The notes under the pieces: generated by a model
The model's database searches: none
What the model was told of the DNA's origin: nothing
Seen by the model: the letters and a program-made list of their open reading frames with translations, nothing else
Part shown: in pieces, positions 45,588 to 54,810 of the stretch
How positions within the stretch are numbered: the stretch's first letter is position 1
How the letters are laid out: the number at the start of each line of letters is the position of its first letter
Made by a program: the position numbers and the translations under genes
Source: Acidobacteriales bacterium 59-55
Lineage (GTDB): Bacteria > Acidobacteriota > Terriglobia > Terriglobales > Acidobacteriaceae
Assembly (NCBI GenBank): GCA_001897435.1
Contig: MKSV01000003.1
Span: 495,393-559,392, forward strand
DNA: 64,000 bases
Direction: 5' to 3'

Positions 45588-46268
45588 ATGCTGATTACGA
45601 TTCCCGATGTATTGACGGCGGCGCAGGTCGAGCAGGCGCGCGCCAAACTCGACGCCGCCGACTGGGTGGACGGCAAGGTAACGGCGGGCTACCAGGCGCA
45701 GAAGGTGAAGGAAAATCACCAGTTGCCGGAGGGTGATCCGGTGGCGGTGGAGCTGGGCGAGATGGTACTGGGCGGGCTGGCGCGGTCGCCGCTTTTCATG
45801 TCGGCGGCGCTGCCGCTGCGTGTGTTTCCACCCATGTTCAACCGCTATATGGGCGGCGGCCGCTTCGGGACGCACGTCGATACGGCAATTCGGCAACTGG
45901 TCACAACCGGGCAGCGGATTCGCACGGATATCTCGGCAACACTGTTTCTGACCAAGCCCGAGGAGTACGACGGCGGCGAGCTGCTGGTCGAGGACACCTA
46001 TGGGACGCACTCGGTGAAGCTGCCGGCGGGACACATGGTGCTCTATCCGGCGACCAGCCTGCACCGCGTGGAGCCGGTGACACGGGGGGCGCGGGTGTCG
46101 AGCTTCTTCTGGATTCAGAGCATGATTCGCAGCGACGGCGACCGGGCGATGCTCTTCGATCTGGACAATGCGATTCAGCAACTGGCGAAGGATGTCCCCG
46201 GCAACGCCGCCGGTGTGCAGTTGACGGGCGTGTATCACAACCTGCTGCGGCGCTGGGCGGAGATGTAA
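45588..46268 (+). CDS. PKHD-type Fe(II)/2-oxoglutarate hydroxylase (PiuC/YbiX-like)
   Basis: A 226-residue enzyme of the PKHD family. Metal ligands are His96 and Asp98 ([11 protein letters not shown]) and His159 (SLHRVEPV), with Arg169 for 2-oxoglutarate (RGAR). It begins [48 protein letters not shown] and ends in the [21 protein letters not shown] segment typical of PiuC. Family members sit beside ferric-siderophore TonB receptors (Fiu, PiuA) and are thought to modify the siderophore or the receptor. Here it follows such a receptor after a repeat and hairpin. The start is the ATG at 45588 after AGGGAGA. Confidence 0.92.
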   Translation: MLITIPDVLTAAQVEQARAKLDAADWVDGKVTAGYQAQKVKENHQLPEGDPVAVELGEMVLGGLARSPLFMSAALPLRVFPPMFNRYMGGGRFGTHVDTAIRQLVTTGQRIRTDISATLFLTKPEEYDGGELLVEDTYGTHSVKLPAGHMVLYPATSLHRVEPVTRGARVSSFFWIQSMIRSDGDRAMLFDLDNAIQQLAKDVPGNAAGVQLTGVYHNLLRRWAEM

Positions 46269-46352
46269 CACCGGGCGGACTTATCCCGAAATTTGTGGAC
46301 TCAGGCGCGATTTACGGTCACAATAGCGCCACCGCAATTTGGGAGGGTCTGT

Positions 46353-47636
46353 ATGAACCGAAGATATGGGCTCTTTCTTCCGGCAGTTCTAACCTGGCTT
46401 TTGCTGCCATGCGCCGGCTGGGGCGCGCAGGCGAATCATGCGGTAGGCCTGATGCAACACAAGATTGCGCTGGCATTGAAGGTGGAGTGCAGCGCCTCTT
46501 CGCCTACGGTGCGAACCGGGCAGAGCGTTACGCTAACTGCCGAGGTTCAGGGAGCTTCGACCGGGCTGTCGTACAGCTTTTCGACGAACGGCGGAAAGCT
46601 CTATTCCAACGGGAGCACGGCTCGGCTGGACACCACCGGCGTCCCTGCAGGAACGGCCATCACCGCAACCTGCCAGGTCGTCGATGGTCTGGAGCGGCGG
46701 AGTTCGGCGGACGTGACCGTGCACGTCATCAGTATCAATATCTCCCACGCGCGGCCTCCGATCGGCGGTGCTGTACAGCCGCCGGAGGATCGGACTGTCG
46801 AAGCGATCCATCAAGTGAAACCCGGGTCGGAAGGAACGGTAGGTCAGGATACAGGAGCCGCAGCGCAGATTCCTCAGAGCGCCACCAGCGCAGCGCCGAA
46901 ACCGTCCGGCAACGGACAGGCTGCGAGCGAAACAGGCAGTTCCAACGGAGGTTCTGCGGGCCCCTCGCGCGCTCCGGCGGCGGTGGCAGCTCCGGAGCCA
47001 GTTCCCCCGCCACCGGCAGCGGAGGGCGGAAATGTCTACCAGCAGGCCGAACAGGTTCAGCAGTGGAAAAACCAGCTCAGGAACGGAAAGATCGACTATC
47101 TGATTCCGTCGCAGATGAAGCTGCACGATACGGCTGTCGTCAAGGTGGTGGTGCATGGCATCGCCGATACCGCGGCGAAGAGCATGGCCGGAGCCACGAC
47201 CGGCACGTTGAAGGTCTCTCCGCGTATGCAGGTGCAGTTGAGCGCGGAGGACAATCCGGACGAGTTCGAGATCGACCCCAAGGTCGGCGAGATCCAGTTC
47301 GTCCCTATCGACGGCTCGGCGACGTGGATGTGGCAGGTAACGCCGAAGCAGCCTGCCCAGAATCAGACGCTGACGATTCGCGCCCTTCTGGTCTATCCCG
47401 ACAAGGGCGAGCAGATCGAGCAGGAGATCACCAGCTACACGGCGAAGATCAGCGTGAGCGTGCCCGGATTCTGGGCTTCGCTGCAAGAGGCCTTCTGGAA
47501 CGATCCCGGCGCCGCCATGAAGTATGTGCTGCCGGGAGGCGCGGGATTTACAGCTATCGCCGGGCTGGTGGTGTGGCTATGGAAGCGGAGGCATCCTGCC
47601 GAAGCCAAGACAGATAAAAAAACGGACGACGCGTAG
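46353..47636 (+). CDS. Exported Ig-like protein with C-terminal membrane anchor, function unknown
   Basis: A 427-residue protein from the ATG at 46353 (GGGAGGG upstream). After the signal peptide (MNRRYGLFLPAVLTWLLLPC, cleavage near GWGAQ) comes an Ig-like/PKD-like domain (about 45-120: CSASSPTVRTGQSVTLTAEV, GLSYSFSTNGG, TAITATCQVVDG). A long Pro/Ala/Gly/Ser linker (about 130-225) leads to a second beta-rich domain (about 250-365: KVSPRMQVQLSAEDNPDEFE, QFVPIDGSATWMWQVTPKQP) and finally a membrane helix (GGAGFTAIAGLVVWLWKRRH) with a charged tail. It appears to be an inner-membrane-anchored periplasmic protein. I do not recognise a named family. Confidence 0.6.
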   Translation: MNRRYGLFLPAVLTWLLLPCAGWGAQANHAVGLMQHKIALALKVECSASSPTVRTGQSVTLTAEVQGASTGLSYSFSTNGGKLYSNGSTARLDTTGVPAGTAITATCQVVDGLERRSSADVTVHVISINISHARPPIGGAVQPPEDRTVEAIHQVKPGSEGTVGQDTGAAAQIPQSATSAAPKPSGNGQAASETGSSNGGSAGPSRAPAAVAAPEPVPPPPAAEGGNVYQQAEQVQQWKNQLRNGKIDYLIPSQMKLHDTAVVKVVVHGIADTAAKSMAGATTGTLKVSPRMQVQLSAEDNPDEFEIDPKVGEIQFVPIDGSATWMWQVTPKQPAQNQTLTIRALLVYPDKGEQIEQEITSYTAKISVSVPGFWASLQEAFWNDPGAAMKYVLPGGAGFTAIAGLVVWLWKRRHPAEAKTDKKTDDA

Positions 47637-47669
47637 AGGCTTCCGTGTAGAGGCGGCGCTCTACAAAGG

Positions 47670-47739
47670 CGAAATACAGGGGTCTCTCCACTCCGCAGCG
47701 CACGATGAAATTGTGCGCTGCTCCGGTCGAGATGACGTG
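47670..47739 (+). repeat. GAAATACAGGGG...GAGATGACGT palindromic repeat, copy 7
   Basis: CGAAATACAGGGGTCTCTCC, central GCAGCGCAC/GTGCGCTGC hairpin, CGGTCGAGATGACGT. It lies between two convergent genes. Confidence 0.85.
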
Positions 47740-47758
47740 AGTTTTCGGCCAGCTTACT

Positions 47759-49666
47759 CTATTCGGCTTTGCCGAGGGTTCCGTCCTTGTAAGCCTTTTG
47801 GAGAATAAAGAACGCCTGCTTCTTGTCGCCCTGGTCGGAGATCAGGCCCTTGCGGTTGAAGTTGTCCTGCAGGCCGGGCAGCGTGCGCATGGGCGAGCGG
47901 AAGTCCATCAGCACCCACGGGCTGATGCCGCGAAGCTGCGGAATCCGGTTGAGCATGGGGATCTGGTGCTTGTAGACCTCGGCCTGATACTCCTCGGTCC
48001 AGCGCTCGGTGGCAGGGCCGTGGTGACCGGCGCGAGCGGCTGCGCCGAACTCCGACATGATGACGGGCTTCTGGTAACGAATGTCCCAGGTGGTGGTGTC
48101 GGCTCCGGCCGGCCCCTGCTCGTACCAGCCGATGTACTCGTTGGTACCGATGACGTCGAGCGCGTTGCCGAGCGGATCGTCGACGATCTTATTGGAGCCG
48201 TTGGCGGTCTTCTCCGTGCGCACCAGCAGCGCGGCGGTGACCAGGCGGGTGGGATCGAGCGTGCGCGCCAGGTTGGCCATCGTGGTCAGATATTTGGTGC
48301 GGGCGGCGGTGTCGGGAGTCTCGTTCGCGACCGACCAGAGGATGATGGAGGCCTTGTCGCGGTCGCGGCGAATCATCTCGCCGAGTTGCTGCTTCGACTT
48401 GACAAGCACGGCGGGATTGTCGAACTGGAGCGCCCAGTAGTCGGGAATCTCGGACCAAACCAAAATACCGAGGCGGTCCGTAGCGCGGGTCATGCGCTGG
48501 TCGTGGGGATAGTGCGCCAGCCGGACGTAGTTGCAGCCCAGCTCCTTGGTCCAGCGGAGCAGCGTGTCCACGTCCGTCTCGCTGTAGGCGCGGCCGGTGC
48601 GGAAGGGCGCTTCGGCGTGGATGGAGACGCCGCGCAGGAAGATGGGCTTGCCGTTGAGCAGGATCTCGGTGCCGCGAGTCTCGATGGTGCGGAAGCCCAT
48701 GTCGTCCTCAAGATGGTCCGAAGATGATTCGGAGTCGACCGAGATGTTGACCTTGTAGAGCTTCGGATTTTCGGGAGACCACAGGCTGAGGGATTTGACC
48801 GGCAGCCTGATTGCGGCGCGATCGCCGGTGCCGACGGTGGCGCGGGTGGTGGCTTTCAGCTCGGGAATGGAGACGACGACGGTCGCGCCGTGCGCAGCGT
48901 TCTCGACGTGAACATAGCCTTCGATCAAGTCATGATTGGTGCGGCTGAGGTGAAGGTCGTAGTCGTCGATGAACTGTTCGGGCACGTCGACCAGCGATAC
49001 ATCGCGGGTGAGGCCGCCGTAGTTCCACCAGTCGGTCTGGAGCGTGGGCACGCCATCGGCGATGCGGGTGTTGTCGACGGCGACGACGACGAAGTTGTCG
49101 CCATTCTTGACGACGCCGGTGACGTCGCAGTCGAACGGCGTGAAGCCGCCCTCGTGCTCGCAGACCTTCTTCGCGTTCACCCAGACGTGGCTGCGATAGT
49201 TGGCTGCGCCGAAGTGGATGAAGGTGCGCGTGTTGGGCTTCGGAGCGTACTTGAAGTCCTTCTCGTACCACAGGACGCCCTCGTAGTAGAAGAGGTCGGG
49301 GCGCTGCGTGTTCCAGTCGCCGGGCACCTTGAGGGTGGGAGAGATGGCGAAGTTGTATTCAAGAGGCTCCCCGTTGTACTGCTTCGTCCCGTTCATGAAG
49401 TAGCCGTTTGCCTTGATCTCGTGATGGAAGTTGTAGAGACCGGTGGAGTAGGGGTCCACGATGGTGTGCCACTCGCCGTCGAGCGAGGTGGCCGGGCGGT
49501 GGTCGATATCCACCAGCAAAGTGGTATCCGCGCCGGTATTCGCGCCCGTTGGTGCAGTAGTTTGCGCGCGGGCGGTCAAAGCCGGGGCCAGCAGCAGCGT
49601 TGTGCTTAGAGCGGCGAGGAGGGTCTTGCGGAGATGGCAGAAAGCATCAGCGGACATGATGCCCAT
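47759..49666 (-). CDS. Secreted glycoside hydrolase family 2 protein (beta-glucuronidase-like)
   Basis: A 635-residue enzyme. A signal peptide (LLAALSTTLLLAPALTARA) is followed by the GH2 sugar-binding domain (about 55-230: GDWNTQRPDLFYYEGVLWYE KDF, RSHVWVNAKKVCEHEGGFTP, TDWWNYGGLTRDVSLVDVPE), the Ig-like domain (about 230-330) and the TIM barrel. Catalytic residues are the acid/base Glu in IILWSVANE and the nucleophile Glu in PVIMSEFG. RGVSIHAEAPFRTGRAYSET DVDTLLRW and NYVRLAHYPH are typical of beta-glucuronidase-type members. It removes terminal sugars from plant or glycosaminoglycan-like substrates outside the cytoplasm; the exact sugar is uncertain. Confidence 0.88.
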   Translation of the reverse strand: MGIMSADAFCHLRKTLLAALSTTLLLAPALTARAQTTAPTGANTGADTTLLVDIDHRPATSLDGEWHTIVDPYSTGLYNFHHEIKANGYFMNGTKQYNGEPLEYNFAISPTLKVPGDWNTQRPDLFYYEGVLWYEKDFKYAPKPNTRTFIHFGAANYRSHVWVNAKKVCEHEGGFTPFDCDVTGVVKNGDNFVVVAVDNTRIADGVPTLQTDWWNYGGLTRDVSLVDVPEQFIDDYDLHLSRTNHDLIEGYVHVENAAHGATVVVSIPELKATTRATVGTGDRAAIRLPVKSLSLWSPENPKLYKVNISVDSESSSDHLEDDMGFRTIETRGTEILLNGKPIFLRGVSIHAEAPFRTGRAYSETDVDTLLRWTKELGCNYVRLAHYPHDQRMTRATDRLGILVWSEIPDYWALQFDNPAVLVKSKQQLGEMIRRDRDKASIILWSVANETPDTAARTKYLTTMANLARTLDPTRLVTAALLVRTEKTANGSNKIVDDPLGNALDVIGTNEYIGWYEQGPAGADTTTWDIRYQKPVIMSEFGAAARAGHHGPATERWTEEYQAEVYKHQIPMLNRIPQLRGISPWVLMDFRSPMRTLPGLQDNFNRKGLISDQGDKKQAFFILQKAYKDGTLGKAE

Positions 49667-49801
49667 GATACTGCGCGGCAGCGGCGGCTAGAGCATCTTT
49701 CCTGTGGATGGGCATCCCGAGACGATCGTTCAGCGGCGTTTTCATTGGGGAAAACGCCCATTGAAATCGTGGCCCCGCACTATACCTACAGGAAAAATGC
49801 T

Positions 49802-52798
49802 TTACGAGGAAACCGGCGGCGACGACTCTTCGGCCCAGGGCAGGAAGAGCGAGAAGATGGTGCCGTGATGGATGGGATGCTCGCTACTGCGGAAGGTGAG
49901 GCTGCCCTGGTGCCGTTTCACAATCCCCGCCGAGATCCAGAGGCCGAGGCCGGTTCCGTTCAGATCTTTGGTCGTATAGAACGGCTCGAAAAGGCGAGAG
50001 CGAACCTCCGGCGACATGCCGTGGCCGGTGTCGGCGATGGTGATGCGGATGCCATGGCGTCCTGCCCTGTAGCCGATCGAGTTGTCGGTGGCGTCGTGGG
50101 CGCGGACGATCAGGCGGCCACCCTGGCGCATGGCGTCGATGGAGTTGGCGATCAGGTTGTTGAGGACCTGGCGAATGTCGTTTTCAAAGCACAGGATGCG
50201 AATCTGGGTCGAGTAGGCCGCTTCCACCCGGATGTTCGAGTTGGCAAGCCGTCCCTGGTAGAGGTTGAGAACTGCGTCGACCAACTCGGCCGCGGTGACG
50301 TTGGTGGCGCGGACCGCCTGGCGATGGAAGCGCAGCGTCTGGGTGGCGATCTGGCAGACGCGGGAGAGTTCGCTCTGCGCCGTCTCGACATAGGCCCGCG
50401 TGCTGGACGGAAGATCTTCAGCCACGGAAATTAGATAGAGAAGGTTGGTGATGGCTTCGAGCGGGTTGTTGATCTCGTGCGAGATAGAGCTGGCAAGGCG
50501 GCCGACGGCGGCGAGCTTTTCACTCTGGATCAGGGCGCTCTCCGCCTTCTTCTGATGCGTCACCTCGAGGACCACGGCCGCAATCGCTTCGACCTTTCCT
50601 TCGGCGCTATAAACCGGCGAGTAATTCACATTCCAGAAGCGGCGCTGGCCCGGCCGCGCGGGAAGCTCCCCTTCGAGCATGTGGTTTCTGACCGTATTGC
50701 CCATCGCCACCTGCTGAAAGAGCTCCCTAAGGCCTGCGAGCGGGGCGATTTCGGTGATGGGGCGGCCAAGAATCTTATCTTTCGGAAGCCCGATCACCGC
50801 CGCCTGATGATCGTTCACGCGCAGGTAGCGAAACTCGACGGGATCGAACAGCGCCAGCCCGACCGGAGCGGTATCGTAGATGGTCTCAAGCTCGGCGCGC
50901 TGGCGCTCCGTCTCGATCTGCTTCTGCAACAGCGTCTCCGCGAAGGTCTTGCGGTCCTCGATATCGACGGCAACGCCCAGCCAGTGCAGGATCTCTCCGG
51001 AAGTGTCCCGGATCGGCCGGGCACGGACAGACCACCAGCGGGCGACCTTGTCGCGGCCGCGAATCAGGCGGGCTTCGATATCGTATTCGGTCCCGGTCGA
51101 GACGGAGCGCGCCCAGGAGTCGACGACGCGCTCGCGATCACCGGGATGGAAGGCGGTGATCCAGTTTTCGAGGTCGTCCATGGTCAAACCGAGATATTCG
51201 GTGAACCCGTGGTTGGCATAGGTGATGCGCCCTGTCGAATCCCCCATCCAGATGGCCTGGGGATTGAGATCCGCCAGAACGCGATAGCGGGCCTCGCTGG
51301 TGGCCAGCGCCACGGCGGCGGTCTTCTGCTCATGAATATCGGTCGCCACGCCAAGCCACGACTCGATGGTGCCGTCGCGACGACGTACAGCAACGCCGCG
51401 AGTCAGAAACCAGCGATACTCCCCGGTCGCGGCATCCTTCATGCGCAGCTCCACCGAATACTCTTCGCCCGTATTGAACGAAGCGACGAAGGCACGATGG
51501 ACGTTCTCCACATCGTCGGGATGAATGGCGGTCATGCCGCCGTCCTCCACAAGCTGCTCATGCGAGAGAGCGAGATAGTCGAGAAAGCGCCGGTTGGCGA
51601 AGTTGAGCCTGCCCGTGGCGTCGGAGGTGTAGATGAGCTGCGGGCCAAGCTCGATGAGCTGGCGATAGCGGGCCTCGCTCTCGCGCAGCGCGGCTTCGTC
51701 GTGGCGCGCCTGCGTGATATCGCGAAAGAAGAGGATGATGCCGTCGTCGGATGGAATCGACAGGATGTTGAACCATAGGTTGAGCGGCTCCGGATAAAAG
51801 GCCTCGAAGGTGCTGGGAACTCGCTCATGCATCGTGCGCTCGTAGTTGGTGCGGAAGCTGCTGCCGGGCGGGGCCGGAAACTCTTCCCAGAGGTTTTTGC
51901 CGAGCAGATCTCCCTTCGCCGCGAGAATCAGATTGGCGCTGTGATTCGCAAAGGTGAAGCGCCAGTTGCGATCGAGTCCCACGATGGCATCGGTCGTGAC
52001 TTCGAAGACCTGGTCCAACTGCCGGGTAACCTGGTCGCGGCGCTGCTCAATGAGCTTGCGATGGGTGATGTCGCTGAAGAACAGGATCATCCCGTCTTCA
52101 TAAGGCCGGGCGCAGACGCGATACCAGGCGTTGAGAGGCTCGGGATAGAAGGCCTCGAACTCCGTGGGGATCCGCTGCTCCATCGTCTTGCGATAACTGG
52201 AGTGGAACGGCTCCAGCGTATTGTGCGGAAAGAGCTGCCAGAGATTTTCTCCCACCAGCGGGCCGCTTGCGAGCAGGTCGACAGCCCGCCAGTTGGCAAA
52301 GGTAAAGCTCCAGCCCCGGTCGAGGCAGAGGACGGCGTCCGGCGTGGCATCGAATGCCTGCTGGAGGCGGTGAGTCGCCGCATCGCGCGTTTGCCGCTCC
52401 AGCCTGACCGCCGAGATGTCCTGGTAGAACGCGGCCAGGCCGTCCGCGAAGGGCGTAACCTGGATATCCATCCAGAGCCCAACCTCTGTACAAAAGAACT
52501 CGAACCGGCGCGGCAAGCGCTCACGCATGGCAGCCCGCAGATTCTCTTCAAGGATGGTCCCGCACATCTCCGGCCGCAGGTCCCAGTAGATCTCCCCCAT
52601 CGAGCCCTCGGGATCGAGACGACTGATGCGAAGAGCATGCTGATTCGCATACAAGATGCGAAACTCCCGATCGAACGCGATGACCGCATCCGGCGACGCC
52701 TCCAGCAGGGCGGGGAAGTCCAGGCTCAATATCTCCGCCGAGCCTGCACCGGCAGACTTTGAGGGATACGCCGTATTCAAGGAAGGCGTGGGCGGCAT
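49802..52798 (-). CDS. Soluble six-PAS sensor histidine kinase
   Basis: A 998-residue protein with no membrane helix. Six PAS domains stand in tandem (about residues 25-130, 145-255, 265-380, 390-510, 515-640, 645-765), each with a 'xxxDAVxxLDRxxxFxFAN' core, for example ATPDAVLCLDRGWSFTFANW; domains 4-6 have PAC tails. The HisKA domain carries the phosphoacceptor His (about 774) in ASSISHEINNPLEAITNLL, followed by HATPase (NDIRQVLNNLIANSIDAMRQ, ITIADTGHGM, NGTGLGLWISAGIVKRH). It should sense cytoplasmic signals such as redox, light or ligands through the PAS domains. No response regulator is nearby. It lies 24 nt downstream of yceH in the same operon. Confidence 0.93.
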   Translation of the reverse strand: MPPTPSLNTAYPSKSAGAGSAEILSLDFPALLEASPDAVIAFDREFRILYANQHALRISRLDPEGSMGEIYWDLRPEMCGTILEENLRAAMRERLPRRFEFFCTEVGLWMDIQVTPFADGLAAFYQDISAVRLERQTRDAATHRLQQAFDATPDAVLCLDRGWSFTFANWRAVDLLASGPLVGENLWQLFPHNTLEPFHSSYRKTMEQRIPTEFEAFYPEPLNAWYRVCARPYEDGMILFFSDITHRKLIEQRRDQVTRQLDQVFEVTTDAIVGLDRNWRFTFANHSANLILAAKGDLLGKNLWEEFPAPPGSSFRTNYERTMHERVPSTFEAFYPEPLNLWFNILSIPSDDGIILFFRDITQARHDEAALRESEARYRQLIELGPQLIYTSDATGRLNFANRRFLDYLALSHEQLVEDGGMTAIHPDDVENVHRAFVASFNTGEEYSVELRMKDAATGEYRWFLTRGVAVRRRDGTIESWLGVATDIHEQKTAAVALATSEARYRVLADLNPQAIWMGDSTGRITYANHGFTEYLGLTMDDLENWITAFHPGDRERVVDSWARSVSTGTEYDIEARLIRGRDKVARWWSVRARPIRDTSGEILHWLGVAVDIEDRKTFAETLLQKQIETERQRAELETIYDTAPVGLALFDPVEFRYLRVNDHQAAVIGLPKDKILGRPITEIAPLAGLRELFQQVAMGNTVRNHMLEGELPARPGQRRFWNVNYSPVYSAEGKVEAIAAVVLEVTHQKKAESALIQSEKLAAVGRLASSISHEINNPLEAITNLLYLISVAEDLPSSTRAYVETAQSELSRVCQIATQTLRFHRQAVRATNVTAAELVDAVLNLYQGRLANSNIRVEAAYSTQIRILCFENDIRQVLNNLIANSIDAMRQGGRLIVRAHDATDNSIGYRAGRHGIRITIADTGHGMSPEVRSRLFEPFYTTKDLNGTGLGLWISAGIVKRHQGSLTFRSSEHPIHHGTIFSLFLPWAEESSPPVSS

Positions 52799-52822
52799 GG
52801 CTGCTGTCTCAGTGTCTTGAGA

Positions 52823-53566
52823 CTACTCCAGCGCGTCCGCCGGGGAAAGAGCCTCCGCCGCGTGGAAGGACTCAAGCCGCGCGATGCGCGACTCCAGTAC
52901 AGCGACCGTCGCTCGCGTCGCGATGAGTTCTTCCTGCAAGGCGGCCAACTGCTCTCTTGCCGAACCTGTGCTCGGGCCGGCATCGGGAAGCGGACGCGAC
53001 CACGAGTCAGGCGGCGTCGAGACGGCAACCGGGCCGCCCAGCAGGTGCATATAGCGCGATTCCCGCGCCCCAGGCTGGCGAGTCATCATCACGACCAGAG
53101 GCCCGGTGGCGCTTGTAGCTCCAGCGGCGTTCTCTGCTCCTGCCTCTTCGCCCGGCTGCGGACGAGAGGCCAGCCGCTCCAGCGTGCCCGCGACAGCAGT
53201 GATGTCGTCGAAGTTATAGAGCCGGTCGGCGCGGCTGCGCAGTTCGCCCGGCGTCTGCGGGCCGCGCAGCATCAGCAGGCAAAGAACCGCGGTCTCGTCG
53301 CGGCGAAGATTCAACACGGTGCGGATGCGGTGCTCATACTTGGGCACGCGGCTGTCGTGGACGGTGCTTGTCAGTTCGAGATCTTCGAGCCCATGAAGCG
53401 CCTGCCGGACCTCGTCCTCGGTGAGCGTCAGCACCGGATCGCGGCTGGAGCGCTGGTTGCACGCGTTGACCAGGGCGTTGAGCGAAAGCGGATAGTTCTC
53501 CGGAGTGGCAATCTCTTTTTCGATCAGAGCGCCGAGTACGCGGAGCTGAATGGCATCGAGCGTCAT
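52823..53566 (-). CDS. yceH: YceH-family (DUF480) protein
   Basis: A 247-residue protein. The N-terminal DUF480 repeats are clear: LDAIQLRVLGALIEKEIATP ENYPLSLNALVNACNQRSSR DPVLTLTEDEVRQALHGL, then RIRTVLNLRRDETAVLCLLM LRGPQTPGELRSRADRLYNF. These tandem winged helices define YceH, whose function is not firmly known. The C-terminus (about residue 200 on) is a coiled-coil-like segment (REQLAALQEELIATRATVAV). It is the first gene of a two-gene unit with the PAS kinase and is divergent from the DUF882 gene. Confidence 0.88.
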   Translation of the reverse strand: MTLDAIQLRVLGALIEKEIATPENYPLSLNALVNACNQRSSRDPVLTLTEDEVRQALHGLEDLELTSTVHDSRVPKYEHRIRTVLNLRRDETAVLCLLMLRGPQTPGELRSRADRLYNFDDITAVAGTLERLASRPQPGEEAGAENAAGATSATGPLVVMMTRQPGARESRYMHLLGGPVAVSTPPDSWSRPLPDAGPSTGSAREQLAALQEELIATRATVAVLESRIARLESFHAAEALSPADALE

Positions 53567-53680
53567 AACTCTATGTTGACATAACGCGTTACAGTCCCGC
53601 AGCCTACCCCGCGCCGTCGGTGGAAGTACCTCAAAATGGGACCTGTGACCGAAAAGTTACATGCAAAATGGGCAATCCGA

Positions 53681-53696
53681 GACGATATATCGTCTA
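53681..53696. promoter_or_regulatory. Perfect 16-bp palindrome, candidate operator
   Basis: AGACGATATATCGTCT lies in the 220-base gap between divergent yceH and the DUF882 gene, 91 nt before the latter. It is an operator-like dyad; the cognate regulator is unknown. Confidence 0.45.
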
Positions 53697-53786
53697 TCGG
53701 TAGTTAGAATTGGATTCTTGAATGGCATTTGCTAAAAGTCATTGGCATTCGTCCATTCACAGAATCAGACCCCGGGGGATATACGG

Positions 53787-54437
53787 ATGAGGCTTCGTTT
53801 TGGCAGATGGGTTGCCGCTGCGGTTGTGGCGGCAACGGTGTTCGTGGCAGGCGGCTCGGCAAAGGCAGGCGAGAGGGATGTGGCATCCTCCCATAGCCAG
53901 AGCGAAGGTCCAAGCTACGCGCTGCACCTCTATCATCTGCATACGCACGAGAGCCTCGATGTGGTCTACCGTATCGGCGACACCTACCTTCCGGCCGCGC
54001 TCGGCCAGTTGAACCACTTTCTGCGCGACCATCGCACGCAGACCGAGCACGCCTTTGACCCGAAGGAGTTCGATCTGCTCCACTCTCTGATGGCGAAACT
54101 GGGACGGCCCGACGGCGTCATCGACATCGTCTGCGGCTATCGCACTCCTCAGAGCAATCGCTTCCTGCGGACGCGCTCTGCCAGAACCGGCGTGGCCAAA
54201 CACAGCCAGCACATGCTGGCCAAGGCGATCGACATCCGCGTTCCCGGCGTATCGACGGCGAGACTGAGGAATGCGGCCCTGAGCCTGGGAGAGGGCGGAG
54301 TCGGCTACTATCCCACCTCTCACTTCGTTCACGTGGACGTCGGCCCGGTGCGCGAGTGGACCTTCGGTGCCCGTAAGACCCGGCGTACAGCCCGGCACGT
54401 ATCGCGGCGTACCCCTCGTGCCAGTGTGGGCGAGTAG
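53787..54437 (+). CDS. DUF882/YcbK-like M15 peptidase, exported
   Basis: A 216-residue protein from the ATG at 53787. After a signal peptide (GRWVAAAVVAATVFVAGGSA KA) the DUF882 domain reads YALHLYHLHTHESLDVVYRI GDTYLPAALGQLNHFLRDHR, then VCGYRTPQSNRFLRTRSART GVAKHSQHMLAKAIDIRVPG, giving the metal ligands His and Asp (SQHMLAKAIDI), and HFVHVDVGPVREW with the last His. This is the M15-like Zn peptidase fold acting on peptidoglycan cross-bridges. The tail is basic (RKTRRTARHVSRRTPR). It stands alone downstream of a perfect palindrome. Confidence 0.88.
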   Translation: MRLRFGRWVAAAVVAATVFVAGGSAKAGERDVASSHSQSEGPSYALHLYHLHTHESLDVVYRIGDTYLPAALGQLNHFLRDHRTQTEHAFDPKEFDLLHSLMAKLGRPDGVIDIVCGYRTPQSNRFLRTRSARTGVAKHSQHMLAKAIDIRVPGVSTARLRNAALSLGEGGVGYYPTSHFVHVDVGPVREWTFGARKTRRTARHVSRRTPRASVGE

Positions 54438-54510
54438 CTTCTGAATGATTCAGATTGCCCAACGATGGCAAGTCATTTTCGCTTAGCAGGCGGACGGTTG
54501 GCGGAGTAAA

Positions 54511-54696
54511 GTGGCCATTATGACGGAGGAGGAACTGGCACGACGGACGACACAGGCTACCGCCGAGGTCGACGTGCCGGTAACGGGAGAGGCGTCAGGG
54601 AAGCGACTTTGGAATGCATTGCAGTGCCCTCCAAAAGATGGTGTCGATGTGGAGTTCCCGCAGTTGAAGTGGAAGCCGCGCAAGGTTGAGTTTTGA
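54511..54696 (+). CDS. Small protein upstream of a VapC remnant, possible antitoxin
   Basis: A 61-residue frame from GTG at 54511 (GGCGGAG upstream) or ATG at 54520: MTEEELARRTTQATAEVDVP VTGEASGKRLWNALQCPPKD and GVDVEFPQLKWKPRKVEF. It has no recognisable DNA-binding fold. By position, with its stop overlapping the TTG of the VapC-like fragment, it could be the antitoxin of that locus or its remnant. Function not assigned. Confidence 0.4.
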   Translation: MAIMTEEELARRTTQATAEVDVPVTGEASGKRLWNALQCPPKDGVDVEFPQLKWKPRKVEF

Positions 54697-54810
54697 GATA
54701 TCTGCTCGATACGCTGATTCGCCGCGACTGCAAAGGTTCATGGCTTGAAAGTGGCTATGCTGAACCGGAAGCATTTCGAGCGGCTCGGTGTGGAGTTGGT
54801 GGAGTTCTAA
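54693..54810 (+). pseudogene. VapC-type PIN toxin remnant with internal deletion
   Basis: The sequence from the TTG at 54693 reads LRYLLDTL, the N-terminus of a PIN-domain protein (normally MRYLLDTN...). About 30 nt later another frame reads FAATAKVHGLKVAMLNRKHF then ERLGVELVEF and a stop at 54808-54810, which matches a VapC C-terminus (catalytic-region Asp/Asn and 'xxFxxLGVxL'). The intervening 60-70 residues are missing and the junction is frameshifted, so this is a deleted toxin gene. It abuts the low-GC gene that follows on the other strand. Confidence 0.6.
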
